Shown here: positions 26,008-36,682 of the stretch, piece after piece
Position numbering within the stretch: the first letter of the stretch is position 1
How the letters are laid out: each line of letters starts with the position of its first letter
Source of the DNA: Heterodera schachtii
Lineage: Eukaryota > Nematoda > Chromadorea > Rhabditida > Heteroderidae
Length of the DNA stretch: 64,000 nucleotides
NCBI GenBank assembly: GCA_023374025.1
Contig: SIJG01000013.1
Span: 1,310,602-1,374,601, forward strand
Direction: 5' to 3'
Made by a program: the position numbers and the translations under genes
The notes under the pieces: model-generated
The model's input: the letters and a program-made list of their open reading frames with translations, nothing else
What the model was told of the DNA's origin: nothing
Databases searched by the model: none

Positions 26008-27611
26008 GGCGCGCCAACGATTCGTCAACTCAACGATTCGTCAACTCAGCCAAAATGCGACGATTCGTCAACTCAGCCAAATGTCAACGATTCGTCAACT
26101 TAACGATTCGTCAACTCGACGATTCGTCAACTCAGCCAAAATGCGACGATTCGTCAACTCAGCCAAATGTCAACGATTCGTCAACTCAATGATTCGTCAA
26201 CTCAGTCAAAAAATTATTTCAAAAAGCAGTTTCCATAGCTTTTCATGGCGCTTAACAAAATCAATTATAACACTAATTAGACTAATTTAGAACCAAGAAT
26301 ACATAAAATCACGACCCTTCTGAACAAAAATTTATTCAAAAACTTGCATAAAACTAATTTTAGTAAACAAAAATTCAAAACAACAAAACGAATCAATATG
26401 GTGATCATCGCGAGATTAGAGAGAACAAATTTCAACCGGTATTATGAGTAATGAATGAAAAAATTCCTTATCAATTGGATATTGGTTCGTTCTTCCGTCT
26501 CTGCAGCGACTGGGCCAACTGCTGGTCGCGCAATCTGGTCCTTCAAGCGGTCCAAAGTAGCGAAGTCAATTGAAAAAGTGAAGGGGGAAACTAAAGGTGT
26601 AAAAGGGAAAATAAAGGCTTTGCCAAATCCGGTTTCCTTTTGGATCACTGACTTTTCGTTTAGTTCGAGTCTTCCGTTGCAATTGTCGCCAGGAAAAAGA
26701 CCTATCGCGTTGCCGTAAATCCATCAGTTAATCGGTTACTAAATAAACCGAAGCATTGTTAAGCAATCCGACCATTGTGCCATTGTTTGATTCTTTTTAC
26801 CGCGTGTCGGTGTTCGAATCAGAAATTGAACGGCCTTTGGTCCTGCCAACGCTTTCGTCTGCCTCCAACAGATAGTTGAGTCCGAGTCTTGGTCCGGCAT
26901 CACTTTGGCTGGGAAGGGATCCGCGAGCGGAACCACCGCCCTCTGATGCGAGTGAAACGGAACCCTGCAAAAAAATCAAAAAATTTTCATCCAAAACTTA
27001 ATCACCGACCTTGATGCCAATGCAATGACCCCTCGCCGTTGTTCCGCACTGAAATTTGGTCCTCATCACTTTATCCGATGCGGTGTCTTCGTTTTGTTCA
27101 ACTAGTCTGCGTCCTCGCGTTGGGTAGGAAAAGTGTTGCTGTCGTCGTAATCAGCACACAGCTCTCCGAACTGCTTTGGTGCTTTTCGTCGTTTGTTGTT
27201 CAATTGTTTACGAATAGATTTCACTGATTTGCTAAAACTGAGAAACGACATTGAAATTGATTAAATGTAAGAAGTGTCAACGAGTCGCATGTTAAAGCAT
27301 TTAAATGTCAAAAACAAAATAAATTACATACTCATATTATTTTTTAAATTAATTTTATGCATTATAAATCGTTGCCAATTCGAATTCGGGTTCGAATCGC
27401 TTTAAATGGGTGTTAAAATTATTTTACGCGCCATGAAAAGCAACAGAAATTGCTTTTTGAAGTAAATTTTGGATGAGTTGACGAATCGTCACATTTTGGG
27501 TGAGTTGACGAATCATTGAGTTGACGAATCGTTGACATTTGACTGAGTTGACGAATCGTCGCATTTTGGCTGAGTTGACGAATCGTTGAGTTGACGAATC
27601 GAGGGGAGGCG
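26008..27611. mobile_element. 1.6 kb TIR element with tandem subterminal repeats and gene cargo
   Basis: An exact 8 bp duplication CTTACTTA flanks it (26000-26007, 27612-27619). Each end carries an array of the word ACGATTCGTCAACTCA (about seven units at 26016-26205, about six inverted at 27473-27600). An inner arm with AGCTTTTCATGGCGC pairs with GCGCCATGAAAAGC. Subterminal arrays of this kind bind hAT transposases in known families. No transposase was recognised; the middle holds broken gene exons (next entry). Confidence 0.85.
26470..27235 (-). pseudogene. Captured, broken gene fragments inside the 26008-27611 element
   Basis: Minus-strand blocks have coding character. About 27234-27113 encodes a basic stretch (KQLNNKRRKAPKQFGELC) and ends at TAG. 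27112-27010 continues in another frame (TKFQCGTTARGHCIGIK) to a GT donor. A 45 nt intron leads to 26964-26801, a Ser/Gly-rich block (GSVSLASEGGGSARG, then LLEADESVGR) ending at another GTAAAA donor. A last block near 26645-26470 reads LDRLKDQIARPAV. The retained introns point to capture of genomic DNA rather than cDNA. The TAG and frame change mean it cannot make one protein as it stands. Source gene not recognised; it could instead be the element's own decayed gene. Confidence 0.45.
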
Positions 27612-27796
27612 CTTACTTAACGAGTGCCACACTAATGTAAGAGATATTGTTATTATTATTATTTGACGTACACTGATCACTGAAATAATCCTCATTTAAT
27701 GGCCTAAGTGACCTGAGATCAGAAATTTTCAAAAAAAAAACCCTCAGGGCTGGAATATTTTTATTTATTTTTTTTGGAAACATGATTACGCCCATT

Positions 27797-28083
27797 GGAA
27801 AGAGGACAAATTCTCTACCGAATTACCTTTTGAATGATGGATCTACGACAAATACCCGCCAAGTTAGAGAGGGTGTCAAAACTAAGTACCGTAAAAATGA
27901 TCATTTTTTATCATTTCCCCTTGAAATACGGTATAAATTAGTGATAGAAATACGGTAGAATCGAAATTTCAGTAGAAATTAGTGATATTTATAATCAGCA
28001 AAATTCAACCATCTCTTGCTCTGTGGGTATAAGTTGTAGACCCATCATTCAAGAGGCAATTCGATAGAGAATTTTGTCCTCAT
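27797..28083. repeat. Inverted repeat (foldback) element, about 287 bp
   Basis: The left arm begins GAGGACAAATTCTCTACCGA and the right arm ends TCGATAGAGAATTTTGTCCTC; pairing continues for about 70 bp (GAATGATGGATCTAC / GTAGACCCATCATTC). No clear target duplication. It lies in the spacer upstream of the small secreted gene. Confidence 0.7.
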
Positions 28084-28720
28084 TTTGAATGGCCTACTCA
28101 AAATTTTCAAAAAATTTCCCAGCCCACTAGGAATTTTTACGAAAATTTTTCCGATTTTCAGTGTATTTCGGGGTATCCCGTTTCCCGATCACCATCACAA
28201 GTAGTGGTCTGATCAACTAGGTCTAAACGACTTTTTTGATCTGCATCAAAAATTTAGATTATCAGAATTTTTTTCAGATTTTTCTGTCAATTTTAAATTG
28301 ATTTATTGTTTGTTTAAATAACTTTTGAACCGCCTTAAAATTGACTGAACTTTTTAAAGGTTCACCAAAGGTGGTCATTTTCATGGACAGGCAGGTCGTG
28401 CCGTTACGAATGACTAATTCGTTTAATTGTTTTGTTAGGAAAAAATAAAGTAATTTTTATTTGGAAAAAATAATAATTTGAATACTATTTTTTCGGCTCA
28501 CATGACCGCTAAAGCCTTTCCATTCATTTCCGGCCTTTAAATTAAAAATATTTGAAATTAAAAAATCGGAAAATGCATTTTTGGGTTCACGTGCCCTCTA
28601 AAGCATTTCCATTAATTTCCGGCCAAAAATTATAGTTAATTTTTTTATTTATAAATTGATTTGTTTACCCATTTTTTCATTATAAAATCATTTTTCCTGC
28701 TTCATAAAATCCATTCCAAA

Positions 28721-29346
28721 ATGTTTATGTTTTTAAAAATATTTTTATTTGCTTCCGTTAATTTGGTGACGAGCTCACCGACGCATGAAGGTTTTAGTTA
28801 AAACAACATTTTTATATTATAAAATTTTAATTTTATTTTTTAAATTTCAGGCAAAATATTATCAATTTTCAATTAAAAAAATTAATTTAAAAATAATTGT
28901 GATGAATTTCAATTTTTCGGCAAATATTTGTAATTTTCAAATTAAAATTTAATGTTTAAAATATTTTCATTTTATTTTATGTTTAATCTATTTTTTGGAA
29001 TTTGTCTAGAACAATTAATTTTTTTATCAATTAAATTATTAGTGTATTTATTTAAAATTAAATTCGAATATTTTTATTAAAAATTAATTAATTTTTTAAA
29101 TTATTTTTTGAATCGTCCATCGATGTGCCGGCAGAAAAAGTGCACCTTTTGGCAAAATATGTGACAAAAGCGTACAAAAATGAGTCGGAAGCGCTGGAAG
29201 TGGCGACAAATTTTGCGGAAAATTTGGTGGCGGACAAAGGCATTGTGAGAAGCGCCCCGCGGGGCTTTGAAGCGGCCAAAATTGATCAGAATGATCGGAC
29301 TGAAGTGGCACAAGTGTTCAGCAAAATGCTCAAAAGTGCCGGGTGA
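28721..29346 (+). CDS. Small secreted protein, about 93 aa, unknown function
   Basis: Exon 1 (28721-28790) opens with an ATG and a classic signal peptide (MFMFLKIFLFASVNLV, then TSS). It ends at a GT donor in phase 1; the AG at 29133-29134 opens exon 2 (29135-29346) in the matching phase and the frame runs to TGA. The mature part is about 70 residues, Lys/Glu/Ala-rich and helical (KVHLLAKYVTKAYKNESEAL), without cysteines. The intron is 344 nt and extremely AT-rich, so the acceptor choice is the weak point; the frame of exon 2 itself is sound. No family recognised. Confidence 0.5.
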
Positions 29347-29435
29347 TTCAATTGGCACAAATTTTTATTAAAGGGCATCCTCAAAAACCATCAAACGGTC
29401 AAAATGAAAATTTTGGAAAAATTCTTCTAAACTTT

Positions 29436-29600
29436 AGTCCTTCTTCAAAGAAAATATTTTTTCAGATTCTTGATATCATTCGGTAGCCCTAGTTTTCTCT
29501 ATTAGCCTGCAAAATTCAATTTTTTTAAAAGTTTTAAAAAAGTTATAGCCAAAAGAATTCAAAGTTAAAAAAAAATTTCAAACGTTTTCTAAGATTTTCA
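29436..29600. repeat. Single-arm relic of the palindromic family
   Basis: Contains GATATCATTCGGTAGCCCT, CTCTATTAGCCTGCAAAATT and AAAAAAGTTATAGCC, words of the conserved inner arm of the palindromic family, but no inverted partner and no variable end. Probably a decayed copy. Confidence 0.5.
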
Positions 29601-29634
29601 GAAGCAGGAATTTTCAAAATATTTCTTTTTTATT

Positions 29635-29785
29635 AGTTGCGCAAAACAATGTCGGCCACGGCGGCGTTCAAGGCGTGACGGCGAAACGAAAAGCTACGCA
29701 TTAATTATGCTTCAAAAGACGGGCGAAATGTACAAGCTGACAGTTCATGTTTTTGCCGTTTTAATAGGCAATTAATTATTTATTT
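29635..29785 (+). CDS. Possible lone exon, Arg-rich
   Basis: After an AG at about 29634 an open frame reads CAKQCRPRRRSRRDGETKSY and continues to a stop near 29778. Its GC content is higher than its surroundings. It could be a terminal exon of an unrecognised plus-strand gene, perhaps an alternative end for 28721-29346, or chance. A competing frame (VAQNNVGHGGVQGV) overlaps it. Confidence 0.2.
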
Positions 29786-30174
29786 ATTTTTATATATTAT
29801 TTTTACAAAAAATTAAATCACTTTTGGATAATTTGGTGACAAAAAATTATTTTCATCTTTTCAAAAAAGTCAACAGATTAATATTTTTGTTTATAAAAAT
29901 TAAGTTCTTTATTTAAGTATTTTCTAAATTAATCCTCATTTTCGAGCAGTTGCTTCAGCCTGAATTTTCTTTTGTCCTTCTAATATTATACTTAGATACC
30001 ATATTTTCGAAAAGCCATTGGCGTAGGCGAGGATTTTTTTATTTCAAGCCCCTCAAAAGAAGGGCTAATTTTTTGGGCTTATAGTAAAATTAGCGGGCGG
30101 GGAGTGGGGGTGACCGTATATTAAGGAAAACGGTTAATTTTTACCATCATTTTTCAATTGCCAAAAAATTTAAG

Positions 30175-30449
30175 CATTGTTTACTGGAGGCGCGGCCGGC
30201 CTTGTGCTGTCCCTCATCTGCTCCCTGGCCGGCCTGGTCCAATCATGTGCCAACATCTGTTGCGGATGCCCAATCAAATTCAAGCCGAACGAAGGCTGCC
30301 TGAGCGGGTTCATCACCGGCTTTGGCCTCGTTGGTTACGCGGCACTTTGGCTGATCGAAGTGCCATTTACGTTCAACAACCCGATCAGTGATCACAAAGA
30401 TTTGCGTGAAAAGCTGCAGGAAGCGCTTGATGACGTCATAAACTATTGA
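30175..30449 (+). CDS. C-terminal part of a two-helix membrane protein
   Basis: Open from an AG acceptor at 30173-30174 to TGA, about 90 residues, GC-rich third positions. Two hydrophobic segments are visible: AAGLVLSLICSLAGLVQ and GFITGFGLVGYAALWLI. A cysteine cluster (CANICCGC) lies between them and an acidic helical tail (LREKLQEALDDVINY) follows. There is no in-frame ATG (TAA lies just upstream), so at least one 5' exon is missing and I could not place it. No family recognised. Confidence 0.5.
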
Positions 30450-31145
30450 TTGATTAGGCATAACACCGAGTTATGAGTCCAATCAAATTTTGCGAGTCCC
30501 ATTCATCTATCAATCCTGAGTTTCTAGGACCACAACTTTTTTCATATTCGAACAAAACCGTACATTTTTGGTATCACTTGAAAAACACAATTCTAAAGAA
30601 GATATAATATACAAAGCTAACAATAAGCGTTTAGGCAATCATAAAAATGATGATTAATTAAGCAATTATTTTTTTGTTAATTTATTGGACTCATAAAGTT
30701 AATAGAACGCCTTCATTTAATATTTATATTATTTATCCGTTCCGATGCTAGCGCGATAGTTAAATGTTAAATCCGACAATAAAATTGGGTATTCCCAAAT
30801 ATGCAGTGCATATTTCGGGCCAGAAGACCTTTTCGCGCAAATGCTTGTTTTTAGCATTTAAATTAGTCGGATGTGCTTCGAATAGCAAATAATAATTAAA
30901 TTTTATATCAAATTAATAAAATTAACAAAATAAAAAAAAATCGCATTTCATAGTTTTTCGGAATACAGCAAGAAATTGATAATGTTTTCGGCATTCAAAT
31001 TTGGCATTGGGCATAATTGTGATCGTTTTTGGGGACGAAGTTTTATTGGTTGATATTCAATGATTCGAATCGAATCCACGATTCGTCAATGAGAAGCGAA
31101 ATTTTCCACTTGGAACCTTAAGTTTTCAGCTAATTTCGAAATTCA
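30450..31145. other. Spacer with a decayed palindromic-family arm
   Basis: Around 30520-30600, ACAACTTTTTTCATATTCGAAC and TTGGTATCACTTGAAAAACAC resemble the family's inner arm without a partner. The rest is AT-rich with no exon seen. Confidence 0.35.
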
Positions 31146-34100
31146 TCATTTTTCGACCTTTTCGCTTAAAATTAATGCACTGAATTCGGTTCGTCCGTTC
31201 GTTTCGGCATTATCATTGTTTTGTCGGTGCAAAAATATCCGATGCGAAATGCCTTTGATCCATGCGTTTCCCAGTGCCGGGGTCGGATATCCGCGCCAAT
31301 CCACCAAATGGTTAATCGTCACTACTGTTGCCCCACTGCTCGCGCAAAGCTCTTTCAGTGTGGCGAGGATTTGCTTCAACTGGCGCTGTCCTTTGAGGGG
31401 GAAGCGAATTAATTTCATGCCAAAGTTTGAATTGCCGAAGAAAAATGATATTGACCATGGTAAAATCCAAATTAGTTTTTCGCGGATTCGATTTTTTTAC
31501 CAGATCGTTTTTATTATCCCGATTCGTTTTTTGGGTCGAAACGCAAAAATCGAGGTTGATCATTGAAATTTAATTTTTTTTTTTTTTTTGATAGCTTACA
31601 TATTAGGGTTTCTATTTCAATTTTAGTAATTTTGAATAGTATAAAACACAAATTACTCTCAAAACTCGTTTTTGATGAAATTTTTCGTTTTAATTTAATA
31701 TGGCCTCCTGAAAACATATTTCTGGGGCTTTTCAGGGTCCCTGATCAGTGATCACTAGGGTTCAAAGTTGTATGATTTTGCATATTTTTTCTGCGCATAT
31801 GCTATGAAGAAATGGGTTCAAAAATAGCATTTCTACGTTAAAATTTTTTGATTTGGTGAAGGTTTTTAGTGGATATAAAAGCATATTTTGGGGGTTTTCG
31901 AGAATAAATGCATATTTTGCCATTTTTAGAGCATATTTCGGTCATTTTTAGCAAATTTTCACAAGAAAAATGCGAAAAAATACACCTCTAAGGAGCGACT
32001 TTTTGGAATTTTTAAAAAAATACACCCTTAAAACTGAAAAATCTAATTTCTTGTAAGAAATTTTGGAAAAAAAATATTTATATAAAAATGTAATTTTGTT
32101 TTAACATATAATAAAAATTTAAAATGTAATTGTCTAAAAAATGCTCCTTAGCCTATGTTTTGGTGTTTTCAAAATCAATTCATAATTTATACAAATTTTT
32201 AGCATTTTTTTGAAAGTTAAAAGCCATTTTTTAGCAGTTTTTAAGGCATATTTTAGTGCATATTTGGACATTTTTCGCGTTTTTAGGGCATGTTTGGCGG
32301 ATTTTTAGTGCATGTTTTATGCGCATATTTGGCATTTTTTTGTGCATACAACTTCGAACCCTAATGATCACGAATATGACATCCATTTCTTCGAATGACA
32401 AAAGAAAAATAAATTTAAAAATCCGAAAAATGATCTGCGAATTCGGTATCATATTTACTTACCATCATCGGTGTTATTGTCGTCAAAAAGGTTGTGAAGC
32501 ATTGCGCCAACTTTGTTCACAATGATAAAGGGGACGAAGCGCAGGACGGCCACCATTTGCTAATTGTAAGAATTAATTACCGGTAGGGGGGGGGGATTTT
32601 AGGTTCTTAATTACTTTTTCTGCGGCGCTTTAATTACATGATAAAAGCACGAAAAACACATTTCTAGCGCGAAAATCCGTTATTTTACGCCCGTATTCGT
32701 GTCCCTAGCAATCCCTATTTTGGACTTTACGCCCTAAATAGGGCCGTTCCTATTTGGGCACTTTTTGCGCCACTATTTCGGCATTTTTTTGCCCATATTT
32801 AGGCCGCTAAATTGAAAATTTTCGCCCCTTAAAAAGCCCCTCCCTAGATCGTATTACCGCCGCACCTTCAATTCTGCTAAACATTGTTCAAATTCCTCGG
32901 CGAGAGAAACGCGCGCGTAGTAAACTCTGTCCAAATGTCCAATGATGGCACTTTCCTTCAAAAATATTTTCCGGCGGATTAGTTACCTACCGTATTTCCT
33001 TAAATAGAGCCCCGTTGGATTTATTTTACCCCCTCAATTGAGGCTTTATTTCAGGGGGCGTTTCTAATTGAGGGGGGACTGTATTTTAGGAAATACAGTG
33101 TTGTATTTTAGGAAATACGGTATTTCACAACATTTCCCCCATTCATTTTCCATACATTTTCCTCCAATTGTGGCATTTTGTTCACCAAAATTTGCCTTAG
33201 CCGCTCAGTGCGGAAGCTGCCATTGAAATCCAAAACCACGGCCCGGTGCTGTGCCGCTTTGCTTTCGCACAACAAAAATTCCGCCACCAAAGTCATGGCC
33301 AACTGTTAATTTTGTTGTCGTCATTAAAATTTAAAAAAAAATAAAATTTCCCTTCACGGCATCGCCTGTCGGCATAGTCGAACCCCTCCCCCCTCCATTC
33401 TCCTATTTTTTTTTGGAAAATGTACCACAAAAAAGTGAAAAAAAGAAAAGTTTGTCGCCGCAGGCGGTACCCTCTTCAAGCCGAAGGGATAAATTTTTTT
33501 TTACTAGACAAAGCCTCGAACAATAAGAATTTAAATTTTCAATTAAAAACGGCATTGTCAAGAATTGAGGTTCCGTTGATAAAAATTTTTTCACCAGAAA
33601 TCTCTGTAAATTCTAAAAATATGTAAAAAAAAAATGGAAATAAGTACGAGAATTGCAAAATAATGAATTTTTTGGGGCATTAATAAAAAAATTTCCTCAA
33701 AAAATGCAAAAAAAAAAAAAAGTAGGAAAAGTGCTCAAATTCCAAAACATGTACCAAACATGTAAAAAAAAAAAAAACCCCAAAATATGTAAATTATGCA
33801 TAAAAACTCTGAAATATGTAAAAATTTGTAAATAAAAGTCCCAACTTTTGTTCAATAACACAAAAACGAAAATGTTTTTCCTACTAATTAAGCTTATTTT
33901 CATAAAATTGACAGCCCTATTAATTTGGTCGACTTATGGACTAAAAATGCTCGAAAATTCTTACATATTGACCAAAATATTGGCCAATTCGTGTTTCCCA
34001 AAAGTCTCTTTTCAAAAAGGGGGTCCACCATCTATGGCATTACCCCAATTTCATTCATGTTCCACCTGCAATTTGCCGGATGATTCCCGCCCAACAATTT

Positions 34101-34245
34101 CGACCAGTTCGCCCGGGACAATGGCATTTAATGCGTCCAATTGGGCATGGCCAGAACGAAAGGACAGCGACGGATGGGCAAGCCGAACGAACCAGTCCAA
34201 AGCAGTTTCATCTTGGAACGACATCAGCAGTTCCTCTTGGGACAT
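31146..34245 (-). CDS. RAD51 paralogue (RAD51D / RFS-1-like), about 252 aa
   Basis: Homologous-recombination mediator of the RecA/RAD51 fold that helps RAD51 filaments on DNA. Exons (minus): 34245-34066, 33302-33156, 32955-32866, 32559-32463, 31390-31146; phases close (759 nt including stop), close to the C. elegans RFS-1 length as I remember it. Exon 1 has IVPGELVEIVGRESSGKLQ, the Walker A loop; exon 2 continues LAMTLVAEFL and AVVLDFNGSFRTERL. Exon 4 holds the Walker B strand region (FVPFIIVNKVGAML). Exon 5 has ATVVTINHL and PALGNAWIKGISHRIFL, which match the RAD51D C-terminal signature (NH, then PALGxxW). Two key residues look altered: Leu replaces the usual Thr/Ser after the Walker A lysine, and Asn sits where Walker B normally has Asp. 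RAD51D versus XRCC2 assignment is inference. Intron 4 contains a 608 bp mobile element. Confidence 0.82.
31756..32363. mobile_element. GCATAT-rich TIR element, copy 1, in the RAD51-paralogue intron
   Basis: Ends TAGGGTTCAAAGTTGTATG and the inverted CATACAACTTCGAACCCTA. The direct repeat TGATCAC lies on both sides (31749-31755, 32365-32371). The interior repeats GCATATTTT words. It is inserted at a TGATCA site inside a relic of the GGTACTT family (GGGTCCCTGATCA left, TGATCACGAATATG right). It shows the empty site of the palindromic element at 58568: GGGTTCAAAAATAGCATTTC (31815-31834). Confidence 0.78.
32995..33125. repeat. CCGTATTTCCT(T/A)AAAT repeat with inverted copies
   Basis: ACCGTATTTCCTTAAATAGA at the left pairs with TTTTAGGAAATACGG at the right, and the word recurs near 11590 and 12545. 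It lies in intron 2 of the RAD51 paralogue. Small foldback repeat of unknown class. Confidence 0.45.
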
Positions 34246-35830
34246 TTTGGAGGAGGAAAACAGTGAAAAATAGAGCAAAAAATATGAAATAACTGATGCA
34301 AAAAAAAAGAGTTATAAATAACGCGATACGTTTTTAGGCTCTAAAACTACCAAAATACCTATAGGTAGGCTTTAGGTCCTAATAAAAAAAACCCCAAAAA
34401 TACGCAATAAAAAGCCTCAAATTTAGTGGGGTGTAAAAAATGTCAACAACATTCATTCAAAAAAGCAACAAAAATTAAGCCAAACAAGTATTGGGATATG
34501 CAATTTTTAAATTTAATTATTGTCACGAAAATAAATAAATACTGGCGATGAATTTTTGAAAATTTTAGCGTTGATTGATTCTTAGTAAAGTTTTTTCTGA
34601 AATTTTTCGGGGCGACCTTACTTAGGAGTGTATACATATTTCATTTTTTAAATTTATATTTTTGATAAAATTTGGGCAAAACGCAAAAAAGAGGAAAATA
34701 GTTTTTTTTTTTTTTCAAATTTTTTGTTTTTAGATTCTAAAAATAAAAACTTAGAAAATAGGCCTTAACTCGAAAAGTAGCTTAACAACCAAAAAAAAAA
34801 ACTTGCTTTTCGTGCGTTTCAGAAATATAGTTTTTTTTTTGTTGGAAATTGAATTTTCAAACTTTTGTTCGAATCCATTTCAAATTGATTCGAAATGGGT
34901 ATCAGAATCGAATTCTCCGACCCTTAAAACCCCTAGATAAGTTTATTCCCAATAAAAATAATAATATTAATATTTTCCGAAAAAAGAGCGGGTACCATCG
35001 TCACTATTACCGAAAAGGGCCATGAAAAATCAAAATTGAGTTATCTGACCGATCGGAACTTAATCAAATGCCGGGACCGGAAAAAGCCCGTTTTACCATG
35101 CAGCCCGGTCCAGGTAGTTTGTCGAAAAAAACGGGACCGGGAGCGGGCGGCCCGGTAAAAGCATCAAAATTCTTGAAATATTTTTTCAAGAGGGGGGGGC
35201 AAAAAGCGGTGAGTCGAAGTGACAATTTATGGCTGTGGGGATATGGCCGACTAAAAAATGACTTTAAAAAATTAAATTATTAATTCAAAATAAAAATAAT
35301 TAAAAATTACCTTTAAAATTATTTAATATTTATGTATACTTAAGTTTAAAAAATTTAACAACCATAAATTAAAATACCTAACAATAAATATTTACTATTT
35401 TAACAAATTTCCGCTTAATTTTTATCCGGATTCAAAAGCTTAAATTCAAAAAGTATTTTAATTTACAATTTATAAAAAATGCTTACGCTTTTTTGCATGT
35501 CTGCTGGTGTAAAGTATATTTTATCCATTTTTAAAATGAAAATAAACATAATAATTATAAAAAGGTATTTAAAATATAATTTATCGGCCGTAAAAGAGTA
35601 AATTACCAATTAAAATAATAAATTTTATTAAAATCGTTTTTTTGAGGGCTGAACATATTGGGTACAAATTTTTATTTCGGTAAGGGGGAATATCCCGCCC
35701 CATCCCCTTGGTTGGCCGACTTTTGTGCCGCGACTCACTCTTGCTCCCAGCAAAAAAAAAAAATTGTTTGCGCTGCTGATTCAAAAAATTTTATGTAACC
35801 CAAAAACCAATTATAAGATAATTAATTTCG
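34246..35830. other. Intergenic, includes a GGGACCGG repeat at 35030-35160
   Basis: AT-rich, with no exon recognised. At 35066-35160 the words CCGGGACCGG, GGGACCGGGAGCGGGC and CCCGGTAAAA relate this piece to the TAGAGTCC-end elements, but its ends could not be defined. It includes the upstream region of the RAD51 paralogue. Confidence 0.4.
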
Positions 35831-35840
35831 TTCCTCGAGG

Positions 35841-36224
35841 GGTCCACTGCGTTTCGGCGCCGACCGTTTCGGCGCCAGCCCAGTTTTCGGACTATAACTT
35901 TTTTCTTTGTCAACCAAATCTAATATTGTTGGTATGATCCGAAAGCCCTAAGGTGTTCTCTATTAGCCTGCCGAATTCCGAAAAATTTCGTTAAGGTTCA
36001 AAAAAGTTAGGACCAGAAGAATTCAAAAAACGAAATTTTCCAACTTTTTTGGCTCGAACTTTTTTTAAACTTAACGAAATTTTTTGAACATTTGCATGCT
36101 AATAGAGCACGTGAATAGCTCTCGAATTATACCAAGATTATTAAATATTGTTGACAAAGAAAAAAGTTATAGTCCAAAAACTGGGCTGGCGCCGAAACGG
36201 TCGGCGCCGAAACGCGTGGGTCCC
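35841..36224. mobile_element. Palindromic element (variable-end family), copy 3, 384 bp
   Basis: Flanked by TTCCTCGAGG on both sides (35831-35840, 36225-36234; the true duplication may be 8 of these 10). Both arms carry two tandem GTTTCGGCGCC units separated by GACC; the left copy reads GCGTTTCGGCGCCGACCG and the right arm is its inverse. The core AACTTTTTTCTTTGTCAACC is conserved. Confidence 0.88.
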
Positions 36225-36682
36225 TTCCTCGAGGGCATTGCCGCGTTGATATTGGAGCGCATCTTCAGTGTTGTGAATGAATGATTCATTGGCATCATAT
36301 GCAATAATAAGTGTTGTTATTGCCTGATCATTTTCAAAGTATTTTTTAGTCGTGGGCTGTCAGAAAGTCCACTCTTATGATCAATTTCAAACAACAGTCT
36401 CTGTCTGTTTTATTAGCATTGTTCATTTTTCATATTTTGGATGAATGAACCGCTCATTTACATAACTTTAATAAAATTTTCAATTAAGCCCAACATCAAA
36501 AATTTTCGTAATTTTAACCATCCAGAAATATTACATTTTTTTTTTGATTAATTTGCGGAAATTAAAACAAATTTTTATCATCCAAAAAAACTAACAAATG
36601 TCCAAAAGAATGCATTCATTCATAGAAGAGTGAATTTATTGTTTGTCACTTCCCCATTCTCCTCAATTTCCGTCAATGCTTG

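Noticed and set aside
26008..27611. ATTCGTCAACTCA arrays considered as a CRISPR-like array
   Set aside because: Units are tandem or nearly so, without regular unique spacers, are mirrored at both ends of an element with a target duplication, and the genome is eukaryotic.
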